From an uncultured Oscillospiraceae bacterium (GTDB lineage: Bacteria; Bacillota; Clostridia; Oscillospirales; Oscillospiraceae): 36,739 nt of DNA. Shown here piece by piece: positions 1 through 7,167 of the stretch (the first letter of the stretch is position 1; each line of letters opens with the position of its first letter). The position numbers were made by a program, and so were the translations under genes. The stretch lies in the NCBI GenBank assembly GCA_900756495.1, contig CAAEKI010000111.1, forward strand, positions 1-36,739, written 5' to 3'. Below the pieces are notes generated by a model that searched no databases, had not been told where the DNA came from, and saw nothing but the letters and a program-made list of their open reading frames with translations.

Positions 1-1802
1 GTAATGCCGATGCTTTCCGTAGTGGCTATACCGTCCTTATCGGGGGGCAACAGGAACTCGACGGTCAGGTCGTTGATGCAGGTGTTCTCCTGGCGCTCTG
101 CGGATGCGTCAAAGAGATACCGCTGGCCCAGGGCCCCCTCTTCAAAGTCAGCCAGAACTGCGTTCCAAAGCCGCAGCCGATCCACCTCGGTGGGAGCGCT
201 GCGCCGGTCTGTCAATCCAAAGGCGCTTTGGTAGATGTCTACAGAGATGTCCACGAGGCGATCCGGGTTAACTTCATCCAGACGGTACGCCGCGCGAATA
301 TTGGAAGGGAGATTGATAAACTGCGTCAGCAGGGAGGCCAGCGAATCTGGATCCTCCAGGTCGGCTTCACTCAAAAGCGCAGAGGAGTAATATCTGGAGA
401 GAAGAGCCCCGCTCTTCAGCGTGTAATCTACCCGGAGGGAGGCATAAGAGCGGGCAGTGCCGGAGGAATAGAAGGCGTCGTAGTCCTCCGCGCCCTCTTC
501 GCCCAGGTCGATAAAGCGCTGGTGAATCTGCGTCAGCAGTTCAAGGCTTTCGGAATCGCTGACTTCAAACGAGGGATAATTTGCGCTGTCATAGGGAGCG
601 GACTCGATCTGCCTGACTGTAGCGCTGGCTACCGACGCGGGGTCGGGGACCCGGGACTCAAAGCCGGTGATATCCAGCTCCAGGGCGGCGGTGACCGCCG
701 TCAGGCAGATGAGAAGGACCACGCAGCCCTTCCATTTGCGGAAGACCCGGAAGGATTTTTGAAGCAGCATTTCGGCGGCAAAGTAGCCAATGGATCCGCA
801 GATGGCCATAAAGATCAACAGGGTCCAGGCCCCTTCAGGCAGGGAGTACGAGAAGATACTATAGAGGAAGGAGCCGAAAGTCACTGCGGCACAGGAGGCA
901 AAACCGTACTTGAAGATAGGGCGCACCCACTTTACCGCAACAATGTCCCCGGCGGTCTCCAGGTGGCGGCGGCGGTAGACCAACAGGGCCAAGCAGGCCA
1001 GAACAAGCCCGGCAACGGCATAGATAATCGCGTAGCCGAGGCCGCACAGGGTATAGGTGCCGGCAGTAATCGGGCCAGCCGTGTCCGCCAGTGCAGCGTC
1101 GGCGCGGACATCGAGGACGTCAATAAGCTTGCGGAAGGGCGTAAGCCACAGAGCCAGGCGGTCCAGGGGAGAGGAGTAGACAAAACCGTAGAGGAAGGCG
1201 CTCAAAAGACCCTGGATGATAAAAGAGAGGATGCTGGCGAGAAAGTTGAGAATGATATAGAAGGCAGGCAGAGCCAGAATATGCCCGGTAAACATGGCAC
1301 AAAAGACAGCAAAGGAGTAGAAAAAGAGTACACAGAGGAGCTGGGTTAGAAACCAGACGCAGAGGTTGGCCGGATTGACCGCACCGGCCACTGCCTCGGC
1401 GCACAGCGTAATGAAAAAGACGGCCGCATTAGGAATTAGAAAAAAGGACAGTCCAGACAGGTAATTGGTGAGAAAGAGCCCTTCCCGGCGGATGGGGAGA
1501 GAGTGGAACAGGCCTACTGATCGGGAACTGTAGAGGTAAGAGCAGACCGCCATGGCCGCCAGAATACCGAAGAAGGCCGACATTGGGACTGCAAAGCCTC
1601 CGGCGATGTCGAGAACGGTGCGGTGGGCAAAGTAAGCGATTGCATCGGAATAGCCTGTGCGGCCCCGGCTGCCGGCAGACAGCATGAGGTTGATGGGGAG
1701 CGCGAAGATCCAGATCAGCCCGTACAAGGTCCATATGGGCCAGAAGCGGGACAGGTTCTTCTTAAACAGCGCCGGATTAAAGCACGATGTCACGGACCGC
1801 AT
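1..1802 (-). CDS. ABC-2 type transporter permease, partial at the window edge
   Basis: This reading frame enters from the right at 1802 and runs through position 1 without a stop, so the C-terminus lies outside the window; about 600 codons are visible. It starts MRSVTSCFNPALFKKNLSRF. It has about six hydrophobic segments in the first 250 residues, two or three more near residues 255-360, and then a soluble, presumably extracytoplasmic region rich in acidic residues. That layout fits the permeases that pair with GntR/YtrB-type ATPases in Bacillota. The start at 1802 is an ATG eight bases behind GGAGG and overlaps the end of the ATPase gene by 26 bases, so translation is probably coupled. The substrate is unknown; antimicrobial peptides or cell-wall-active compounds are common for this family, but that is inference. 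Confidence 0.85.
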   Translation of the reverse strand, partial: MRSVTSCFNPALFKKNLSRFWPIWTLYGLIWIFALPINLMLSAGSRGRTGYSDAIAYFAHRTVLDIAGGFAVPMSAFFGILAAMAVCSYLYSSRSVGLFHSLPIRREGLFLTNYLSGLSFFLIPNAAVFFITLCAEAVAGAVNPANLCVWFLTQLLCVLFFYSFAVFCAMFTGHILALPAFYIILNFLASILSFIIQGLLSAFLYGFVYSSPLDRLALWLTPFRKLIDVLDVRADAALADTAGPITAGTYTLCGLGYAIIYAVAGLVLACLALLVYRRRHLETAGDIVAVKWVRPIFKYGFASCAAVTFGSFLYSIFSYSLPEGAWTLLIFMAICGSIGYFAAEMLLQKSFRVFRKWKGCVVLLICLTAVTAALELDITGFESRVPDPASVASATVRQIESAPYDSANYPSFEVSDSESLELLTQIHQRFIDLGEEGAEDYDAFYSSGTARSYASLRVDYTLKSGALLSRYYSSALLSEADLEDPDSLASLLTQFINLPSNIRAAYRLDEVNPDRLVDISVDIYQSAFGLTDRRSAPTEVDRLRLWNAVLADFEEGALGQRYLFDASAERQENTCINDLTVEFLLPPDKDGIATTESIGI

Positions 1803-2679
1803 AGTCCTCACCTCCCAGCTCATAGATAAAGATCTCCTCCAGGGTCAGGGGCAGGGCCTCCATCAGGATGGGGGCATAGACTGCCAGGCGGTTTGTCACC
1901 TCAGCGGCGTTGCCCCGGACGATAAGCGTGTGAATGCGGCCGACTTGTGAGACGTTGAGAACCTCCATGTCAGCGGGGAGTTGGGGCAGTTCTTTCTCTT
2001 GGAAGACAATCTGCATTTTGACCACATTCTCCTGAAGGTCGGAGAGGGAGCGCTCAATGAGCACTCTGCCGTTGGAGAGAATGCCGACATGGTCGCATAC
2101 ATCTTCCAGCTCCCGAAGGTTGTGGGAAGAGACCAGCACAGTGGTGCCGTGCTCAGATACGTCCCCCATCAGGAGGGACCAGACCTGCCGGCGCATAACC
2201 GGGTCCAGTCCATCCACCGGCTCATCCAGCACAAGGATGTCGGGCCTGCAGCACAGCGCCAGCCAGAAGGCGGACTGTTTCTGCATGCCCTTGGAGAGAC
2301 GCCGGATGGGCTGCCGCTCATTGACGGAAGTGAACACATCCTTTAAGGCCTGGTACCGCGCCGTATCAAAGCGGGGGTAGAAGCCCTTATAAAAGGACAT
2401 CATGTCCCGGGTGGAGGCCGAAAGGAAATAATAGAGCTCATCGGGAATGTTGGCGATGCGGGCCTTGACCGCCGGATTCTCATAGACGGGAGCCCCATCC
2501 ACCCGGACTTCGCCTGCGTCCTGGCGGAAGACCCCGGTGATATGGCGCAGTACGGTGGATTTTCCGGCCCCGTTAGGGCCGACCAAACCGTAAATAGCCC
2601 CGGAAGGTACCGTCATGGTCAGATTGTCCAGGGCGCGGAATCCGTCGAAGGTCTTGATCAGATTCTTTACTTCGATCAT
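1777..2679 (-). CDS. ABC transporter ATP-binding protein (YtrB/BcrA-like)
   Basis: A 300-residue nucleotide-binding subunit. Walker A (GPNGAGKST) lies at residues 34-42, the signature-like LSKGMQKQ at 128-135, Walker B with the catalytic Glu (ILVLDEP) at 148-154, and a switch His in the VLVSSHNL segment. The C-terminal 80 residues are the variable extension seen in ABC-2 exporters and end near GGEDYAVRDIVL. It should energise the permease encoded immediately downstream. Its ATG at 2679 overlaps the stop of the GntR regulator (ATGA), so regulator, ATPase and permease form one coupled operon. The position of the usual Q-loop glutamine reads IPDEL, as is common in this subgroup. Assignment to the class is firm; the exported substrate cannot be told from sequence. 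Confidence 0.93.
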   Translation of the reverse strand: MIEVKNLIKTFDGFRALDNLTMTVPSGAIYGLVGPNGAGKSTVLRHITGVFRQDAGEVRVDGAPVYENPAVKARIANIPDELYYFLSASTRDMMSFYKGFYPRFDTARYQALKDVFTSVNERQPIRRLSKGMQKQSAFWLALCCRPDILVLDEPVDGLDPVMRRQVWSLLMGDVSEHGTTVLVSSHNLRELEDVCDHVGILSNGRVLIERSLSDLQENVVKMQIVFQEKELPQLPADMEVLNVSQVGRIHTLIVRGNAAEVTNRLAVYAPILMEALPLTLEEIFIYELGGEDYAVRDIVL

Positions 2680-3035
2680 GATTTCACCTCCTGGATTCGC
2701 TCCGCCAGCTCCGCCGGGGTGAGTCCGAGGAAGAGCAGTTCGGTGGCGGTCTCATCAAACTGGCGGAGCAGCGCGTCCCGCCTGGCGCTGTTGATGTCGC
2801 TCTGCGGAGCGGCGAAGGAACCCTTTCCGGCCACCGTATAGAGATAGCCCTCAGATTCCAGAGCTTCGTAAGCGCGCTGGATGGTGTTGGGATTGATGGC
2901 CAGCGATGAGGCCAGGGCGCGGACGGACGGGAGCTTATCTCCCGCCTGAAGGGCCCCTGTAACCACCAGGTGCCGCAGCCCATCCTTTACCTGCTCATAG
3001 ATAGGGCGCTGGTCGCGGTAGTTGAGACTGATCAT
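2676..3035 (-). CDS. GntR family (YtrA subfamily) transcriptional regulator
   Basis: A 119-residue protein with the winged-helix signature of GntR regulators: RPIYEQVKDGLRHLVVTGAL near residues 9-28, then KLPSVRALASSLAINPNTIQRAYEALESEGYL. There is only a short C-terminal tail rather than a full effector domain. This size and a partner ABC transporter are typical of the YtrA subfamily, which represses its own operon until an envelope-active compound is sensed. ATG 3035 is chosen over an upstream in-frame TTG at 3059 because GGGGA sits about ten bases before it and the following residues (MISLNYRDQRPIYEQ) match the normal family N-terminus. It is the first gene of the three-gene operon. Confidence 0.92.
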   Translation of the reverse strand: MISLNYRDQRPIYEQVKDGLRHLVVTGALQAGDKLPSVRALASSLAINPNTIQRAYEALESEGYLYTVAGKGSFAAPQSDINSARRDALLRQFDETATELLFLGLTPAELAERIQEVKS

Positions 3036-3087
3036 GAGGATGCGTCCCCTTTCACGCAATTGCTGTATGAAGCGAATTAGTACAGTT

Positions 3088-3117
3088 AGTATAACCAGAT
3101 TTGCAGGTGGGAAACAA
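3088..3117 (-). promoter_or_regulatory. Promoter of the GntR-ABC operon
   Basis: On the minus strand a TTGTTT hexamer (3112-3117) is followed after 18 bases by TATACT (3088-3093), about 50 bases upstream of the GntR start. The -10 box lies in a pair of near-direct repeats, TATACTAAC and TGTACTAAT, which could be part of a GntR operator. Confidence 0.6.
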
Positions 3118-3175
3118 GGGGGAAATACTTACGATATTCTGACGTTTTGTTAAGAAGTGGGTGCGCCCAAATACA

Positions 3176-3211
3176 ACGCGGTGAGGCGCCATTTCAGCGT
3201 TCTCACCGCGT
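3176..3211 (-). terminator. Stem-loop downstream of the LysR gene
   Basis: A perfect 10-base inverted repeat, ACGCGGTGAG (3176-3185) and CTCACCGCGT (3202-3211), with a 16-base loop, 33 bases past the LysR stop. On the minus strand the stem is followed only by a weakly T-rich TTGTATTT, so termination is likely but not certain. Confidence 0.45.
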
Positions 3212-3243
3212 GAGTATCTCCGTATTGATCCGGCGGTGTTCTC

Positions 3244-4146
3244 TCATCCCTCGCCGCACAGGCACTCCCCTGGCAGAAAGCGTTGTTCCACATAGTGGAC
3301 TAATCGGGTGATCGTGGGGGATTCCCTGCTCATCAACGCGAAGACGGAGACTGTCCCATAGCGCTTAGGGATGGGCAAGCATACGACGTTGGGGTCCTGG
3401 CTCTGGAAGCCCCCCGTCAGAATTCCCACAGTCTTGCCCATACGGATCAGAAATTCCCGCATAGCCAAGTTCTCGCAGTAATGTATGGGTAGCGTACAAT
3501 TCATGGCCTGAAGTACGGATGCAATATGGACGTTAATCCCCGTGTCATGCCGGAGGGTGCTGACCCTCACCTGCTTCAGTAACTCGCAGGGGTCACGGGT
3601 CTGCCACTTCTCCAGCAGCTCCTCGTGGACCTCTAGAACCAGCGGTATATCGGTAATTTTTCTACAGAGTAACCCGGCCAACGCCCGCTGTGTCGGATGG
3701 ATGACAAAGCCAAGATCCAGAATTCCGTTTCTAATCTGGACGGAGATCTCATCTCCGGTCAGCACTTGGCACAGGAGCCGGACATCGCCCTCTTTGGAGA
3801 AGGCGTGCAGGTAGCTGGGCATTTGCTCCATGCTCAAGCGGGTGTCTAGCCCCACCGAGAACACCTGCTCCTCAACGGCGCCTCCTATCTGGTGGAGCAG
3901 ATCGGAGACCGTTTGTATCTCCTGAAGTAACACCCTGGCCTTAGCCAGCAGGAACTCCCCTGCTGGAGTCAGCGTGACCGCGGTAAAAGGCCGTCCCCGT
4001 TCGAACAAGGTCACATTGTACTCAGCCTCCAGCTGCGCAATATAGCGGCTCAAGGAGGGCTGACTTACAAAGGTTCGTTCTGCCGCTTTCTTAAAATTCA
4101 GCGTCTCAGCCAGCGCGACAAAGCAACGCAGCTGCTGCAGTTCCAT
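3244..4146 (-). CDS. LysR family transcriptional regulator
   Basis: A 300-residue LysR-type regulator. The N-terminal winged helix is clear: MELQQLRCFVALAETLNF, then KKAAERTFVSQPSLSRYIAQ and the LFERG..TAVTLTPAGE wing. A periplasmic-binding-like effector domain follows from about residue 90. ATG 4146 is preferred to an in-frame GTG at 4167 because a GAGGGGGC ribosome binding site precedes it at normal distance and family members begin right at this MELxxLRxF motif. It is divergent from the SLH-protein gene and has its own promoter with a palindrome over the -10 box, so self-regulation and control of the SLH gene are plausible. The effector is unknown. Confidence 0.93.
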   Translation of the reverse strand: MELQQLRCFVALAETLNFKKAAERTFVSQPSLSRYIAQLEAEYNVTLFERGRPFTAVTLTPAGEFLLAKARVLLQEIQTVSDLLHQIGGAVEEQVFSVGLDTRLSMEQMPSYLHAFSKEGDVRLLCQVLTGDEISVQIRNGILDLGFVIHPTQRALAGLLCRKITDIPLVLEVHEELLEKWQTRDPCELLKQVRVSTLRHDTGINVHIASVLQAMNCTLPIHYCENLAMREFLIRMGKTVGILTGGFQSQDPNVVCLPIPKRYGTVSVFALMSRESPTITRLVHYVEQRFLPGECLCGEG

Positions 4147-4191
4147 TCCTACGCTGCCCCCTCTCACACATACAAAGCTAATAAATATGCT

Positions 4192-4220
4192 ATTATAGCA
4201 GAATCAATGTTAAATAGCAA
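4192..4220 (-). promoter_or_regulatory. Promoter of the LysR gene with palindrome over the -10 box
   Basis: Minus-strand TTGCTA (4215-4220), 17 bases, then TATAAT (4192-4197) with a TG one base upstream (extended -10). The -10 box is centred in a 13-base perfect palindrome, TGCTATTATAGCA at 4188-4200, a possible autoregulatory site. Confidence 0.7.
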
Positions 4221-4293
4221 CAAGCTCTTGTAAAACTCCAAATTCGTTTTTGAAGACTCTATACAATAAAGATGAATTATGTATCCGCCCTTC

Positions 4294-4310
4294 ACTCTGA
4301 TACAATAGAA
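4294..4310 (+). promoter_or_regulatory. Possible promoter element of the SLH gene (repeated ACTCT-ATACAATA)
   Basis: Two near-identical elements precede the gene, ACTCTATACAATAAA at 4256-4270 and ACTCTGATACAATAGAA at 4294-4310. Each carries a TACAAT -10-like box but no good -35 box, as expected for activator-dependent start sites. Confidence 0.35.
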
Positions 4311-4362
4311 ATACCATAGGGGCCATATGGAATCTAAACTACTAGAATTGGAGATGACCACC

Positions 4363-6219
4363 ATGAAACATCGAGCCCGCACACGCTGCACCGCAGCAGT
4401 GCTTACCCTCTGCCTTCTCCTCTCTTTGTTCTCCATCGTCTCGGCTGTTTCTGTCGACTACACGAGGCACTGGGCCGCTGGGGAAATCGCCGCTGCTCTT
4501 GAACGGGGCTATGTCCAGACGGATGCCGACGGCAGCTACCGGCCCAATGAGGCGGTCACTTGGCAGGACTTCTGTGACATGCTCAATACCGCTGCTCAGT
4601 ACACTGCGGTGGAGGAATCCATTGTAAATGCCGACGCGCCCATCACCCGCGGAGAGGCCGCGCAGCTGCTAAGCCAGTACCTGCGCGTCAAACTGGACCA
4701 CACCGACTCCGCCGGGGCCGTTTTCAAGGATCTCGCGGCCGAGAGCCCCTACGCCAATGCCATCGGCGCGTGCGCCGACTATGGGATCTTTAACGGAGTA
4801 CCTGGAGGCAGCTTTGAGGCCGACCGCAGCCTAACCCGCGGGGAGGCCGCCGTGGTGGTCTGCCGCGCTGTCCAGGCCGTGCTCACGGTCTCCGTGGGGA
4901 CCGACGTGCTGGTTCGGGAGACTGTCCCTCTCACTATGGAGGCAGTAGCCGTAGCCGCCGGGGACGATATTCTGGTGCATCGCAGTATTATTAGCCTGAT
5001 GGGCGGTGCCGAGGTTCCAGAAGAGCTCCGCACGGTGGAGGCCAACCCGGGTGAGCTAGTGGTCCATTTCTCCCAGAAGCAGGCTGTCCTCCCAGTAGAT
5101 GAAAGCGGTCGGATTTCCCTGCGCGCTCTGGTAGAGGCTTATGGCGGATCCCTGGAGTTAGAGAAGGACGGGAACGCTACGGTGGGCGCTACCTTCCGTA
5201 TCGACCGCGCCTTACTCAAGTCTAACCGGGACCTGACCGACCGCGAGCTGGCGCTGAGCTACTCTAAGTATTACTTGCGCTATCTCCACACACCCCTCCC
5301 CGAGCGGCCGGATGAGATTGCCTGGAACGAAAAGAAGGATACCCTCTTTTCCCTGGAGACCAAAAAGGACGACGACACCATTTTGAACCCCAACACATAT
5401 AGCAAGCTGCTGGACCCAGATTTTGTCCCCGAGGAGGGCTGGTCCACCTCCAGCGACGGGACTTTTACCACTATGTGCACCATTGTGGACATGAATTTTC
5501 CCGAGGGAACCGAAATTGAGAACGCAGACATTTTGTCGTGGTGGTTCGCTTGGCACACCGTGGAGGACCTGCGCTATATGATGTGGAATCCCAGCTGTCA
5601 CTATGGTATCTGGGTCACCACCGGTAACTACGACACCCGTACCCAGGAGCAGATTGAAGAACAACCCATGCGTATCTTCGACACCACCCTCGGCTCTTGG
5701 TACGAGCGGGCCTATGGCTCGGCAAACCGTGCCCACGAGGACACCACACTGAACAGCTATACTGGCACAGCGGCCTACTTGGACTACGACGGTACCAACA
5801 GTCTGGAGTACGAGAACCTAATCATCAACTTTGTGGATCTGACCGATCCCGGCCTAGTCAACGGCCAGGGAGTGGCTACCCCTTACTTCAGTTCCCAGGA
5901 GGAGTATAAGGCCTCCGGTCACTCCATCGCAGAGGAGTTCCGGATCCAGGCAGGGGTAACCGGTGAGTCCTCCACCCTGAGCGGCGTGGGTGTTCCAATG
6001 GCCTCCATGCTTCATGTCGTGCGCCAGATCGATGGGGAGTGGAAAATAATCACCCATTTCAACGCCGGGCCTAAGGAGGGCAGCAAGTATGTTTCCGAGC
6101 ACCAAGTGCGCGAGATGGCCATCTTGGCAGACTTCCTCCCTGAACTGTACGCCGAGGAGAAGGATCACGACCTAGAGGCCTACGCTGACCCACACTGCTA
6201 TCTGGTTCCCACAGAGTAA
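4363..6219 (+). CDS. Secreted SLH-domain protein of unknown function
   Basis: A 618-residue exported protein. A signal peptide (MKHRARTRCT followed by a leucine-rich core, with cleavage probably after VSA near residue 28) leads into surface-layer-homology repeats. One is degenerate (HWAAGEIAAALERGYV...YRPNEAVTWQDF) and one clearer (APITRGEAAQLL... YANAIGACADYGIFNG, SFEADRSLTRGEAAVVV), to about residue 165. SLH domains bind pyruvylated wall polymers. The segment around residues 245-280 (VLPVDESGRISLRALVEAYGG) resembles the copper-amine-oxidase-N-like beta domain often found with SLH proteins. The remaining 330 residues were not recognised; they are rich in Trp, Tyr and acidic residues and lack cysteine pairs that would suggest disulfides. 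ATG 4363 is chosen because GGAG lies nine bases upstream; an in-frame ATG at 4327 has no ribosome binding site. Confidence 0.88.
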   Translation: MKHRARTRCTAAVLTLCLLLSLFSIVSAVSVDYTRHWAAGEIAAALERGYVQTDADGSYRPNEAVTWQDFCDMLNTAAQYTAVEESIVNADAPITRGEAAQLLSQYLRVKLDHTDSAGAVFKDLAAESPYANAIGACADYGIFNGVPGGSFEADRSLTRGEAAVVVCRAVQAVLTVSVGTDVLVRETVPLTMEAVAVAAGDDILVHRSIISLMGGAEVPEELRTVEANPGELVVHFSQKQAVLPVDESGRISLRALVEAYGGSLELEKDGNATVGATFRIDRALLKSNRDLTDRELALSYSKYYLRYLHTPLPERPDEIAWNEKKDTLFSLETKKDDDTILNPNTYSKLLDPDFVPEEGWSTSSDGTFTTMCTIVDMNFPEGTEIENADILSWWFAWHTVEDLRYMMWNPSCHYGIWVTTGNYDTRTQEQIEEQPMRIFDTTLGSWYERAYGSANRAHEDTTLNSYTGTAAYLDYDGTNSLEYENLIINFVDLTDPGLVNGQGVATPYFSSQEEYKASGHSIAEEFRIQAGVTGESSTLSGVGVPMASMLHVVRQIDGEWKIITHFNAGPKEGSKYVSEHQVREMAILADFLPELYAEEKDHDLEAYADPHCYLVPTE

Positions 6220-6248
6220 ATAAAAAACCAAAATACCTTGAAGGAGAA

Positions 6249-6290
6249 GACACAGGCCGGCTATAATATCGCCGGCCTGTGTCTGGTTTC
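6249..6290 (+). terminator. Terminator after the SLH gene
   Basis: A 13-base perfect stem, GACACAGGCCGGC (6249-6261) and GCCGGCCTGTGTC (6271-6283), with a nine-base loop, 30 bases after the stop codon. The following tract TGGTTTC is only moderately T-rich. Confidence 0.6.
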
Positions 6291-6363
6291 AGCGGGGGGG
6301 CGAAAACCGGTGATCTACGGATGGAGAAAATGAGCTAGGCAGCAAGAAATTTTATCCGGGGGC

Positions 6364-6392
6364 ATGACAAACGAGACAAAAGCGTATATAAT
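6364..6392 (+). promoter_or_regulatory. Promoter of the HD-domain gene
   Basis: ATGACA (6364-6369), 17 bases, TATAAT (6387-6392), about 60 bases upstream of the start codon. A short GC-rich hairpin, GCGGT...ACCGC at about 6401-6420, lies near the expected start of the transcript. Confidence 0.75.
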
Positions 6393-6451
6393 GGTTAGGC
6401 GCGGTGCCTGTGGGTACCGCCGATTCCTGTGGAACAAGGTGACTATACGAT

Positions 6452-6940
6452 ATGGCATTTGCAAGCGAGACCAATTGGCGCAGCTATTTGGACTGTGTGG
6501 GCGATCTGATTGAGACGGAGGAGGTCCGGTCCATGCGCGCCCTTCCCCACCACATTGGAAATACCTGTTACGAACACTCGGTTTTTGTATCCTATCTGGC
6601 CTTTTGCCTGGCCCGCCGGATGGGTATGGACTATGTAACCGCCGCCCGGGCGGGACTGCTTCACGATCTCTACCTCTATAATGCCAGGGATCGCAGAAAT
6701 TATCAGGGACATCAGTGCTTTGCCCATCCAAAGGCGGCACTGCGCAACGCCAGGGCTCTTTGCGGCGAACTCACACCCAAGGAGGAGAATATCATTCTCT
6801 CCCATATGTGGCCGCTGGCCCGGAAGATGCCCCGCAGCCGGGAGGCCGTGCTGATCACCGTTGTGGACAAGATCTGCGCCACCGCAGAGGCCATGCATAT
6901 CTGGCACAGGATGCGCCTGCGCACCCTTCTGCCTGCATGA
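6452..6940 (+). CDS. HD superfamily hydrolase
   Basis: A 162-residue protein of the HD metal-dependent phosphohydrolase superfamily. The metal-binding pattern is visible: His42 (TCYEHSVFVSY), the His71-Asp72 pair (AGLLHDLYLY), His92 and His118 (ILSHMWPL), and Asp139 (VVDKICA). Such single-domain HD proteins hydrolyse nucleotides, cyclic dinucleotides or other phosphoesters; the substrate cannot be read from the sequence. It is monocistronic, with a good promoter upstream and an intrinsic terminator starting 12 bases after the stop. AAGGTGA lies nine bases before the ATG. No signal peptide or membrane segment is seen, so it should be cytoplasmic. Confidence 0.88.
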   Translation: MAFASETNWRSYLDCVGDLIETEEVRSMRALPHHIGNTCYEHSVFVSYLAFCLARRMGMDYVTAARAGLLHDLYLYNARDRRNYQGHQCFAHPKAALRNARALCGELTPKEENIILSHMWPLARKMPRSREAVLITVVDKICATAEAMHIWHRMRLRTLLPA

Positions 6941-6951
6941 TTTGGCGAAAC

Positions 6952-6996
6952 AACGCCCTGAGAGTAGGAAGACAGATTCCCTCCGGGGCGTTTTTT
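6952..6996 (+). terminator. Intrinsic terminator after the HD-domain gene
   Basis: Stem AACGCCC (6952-6958) with GGGCGTT (6986-6992), a long loop, and a run of six T at 6991-6996. Confidence 0.7.
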
Positions 6997-7046
6997 ATGT
7001 GAACTGTATGGGGTGCCGGAAAAACACAGCTTTTTTCAGCTGCAAT

Positions 7047-7075
7047 TGTGCAGGGTGTGGGAAGCGGATATAATA
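7047..7075 (+). promoter_or_regulatory. Upstream promoter of the glmU-prs-pth block
   Basis: TTGTGC (7047-7052), 17 bases, TATAAT (7070-7075). The -35 box overlaps TGCAATTGTGCA (7042-7053), which recurs almost unchanged at 7099-7110. Confidence 0.6.
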
Positions 7076-7098
7076 GGGAAAAATTTTTAGATTTTCGG

Positions 7099-7126
7099 TG
7101 CAATTTTGCATGTCCTTTGCTATAAT
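7099..7126 (+). promoter_or_regulatory. Downstream promoter of the glmU-prs-pth block
   Basis: An extended -10 element, TGCTATAAT, with TATAAT at 7121-7126, 41 bases before the glmU start. Its upstream region carries the second TGCAATTTTGCA copy (7099-7110) in place of a standard -35 box. Confidence 0.6.
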
Positions 7127-7167
7127 ATGACTGGATTCTGTCAGGATCGAAGAGGAGCGTGGCATAT

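Noticed and set aside
228..1349. A 373-codon plus-strand reading frame
   Set aside because: It lies opposite the ABC permease, has no ribosome binding site or recognisable domain, and its composition (Gln/Gly/Arg-rich) is typical of an antisense frame in GC-rich DNA.
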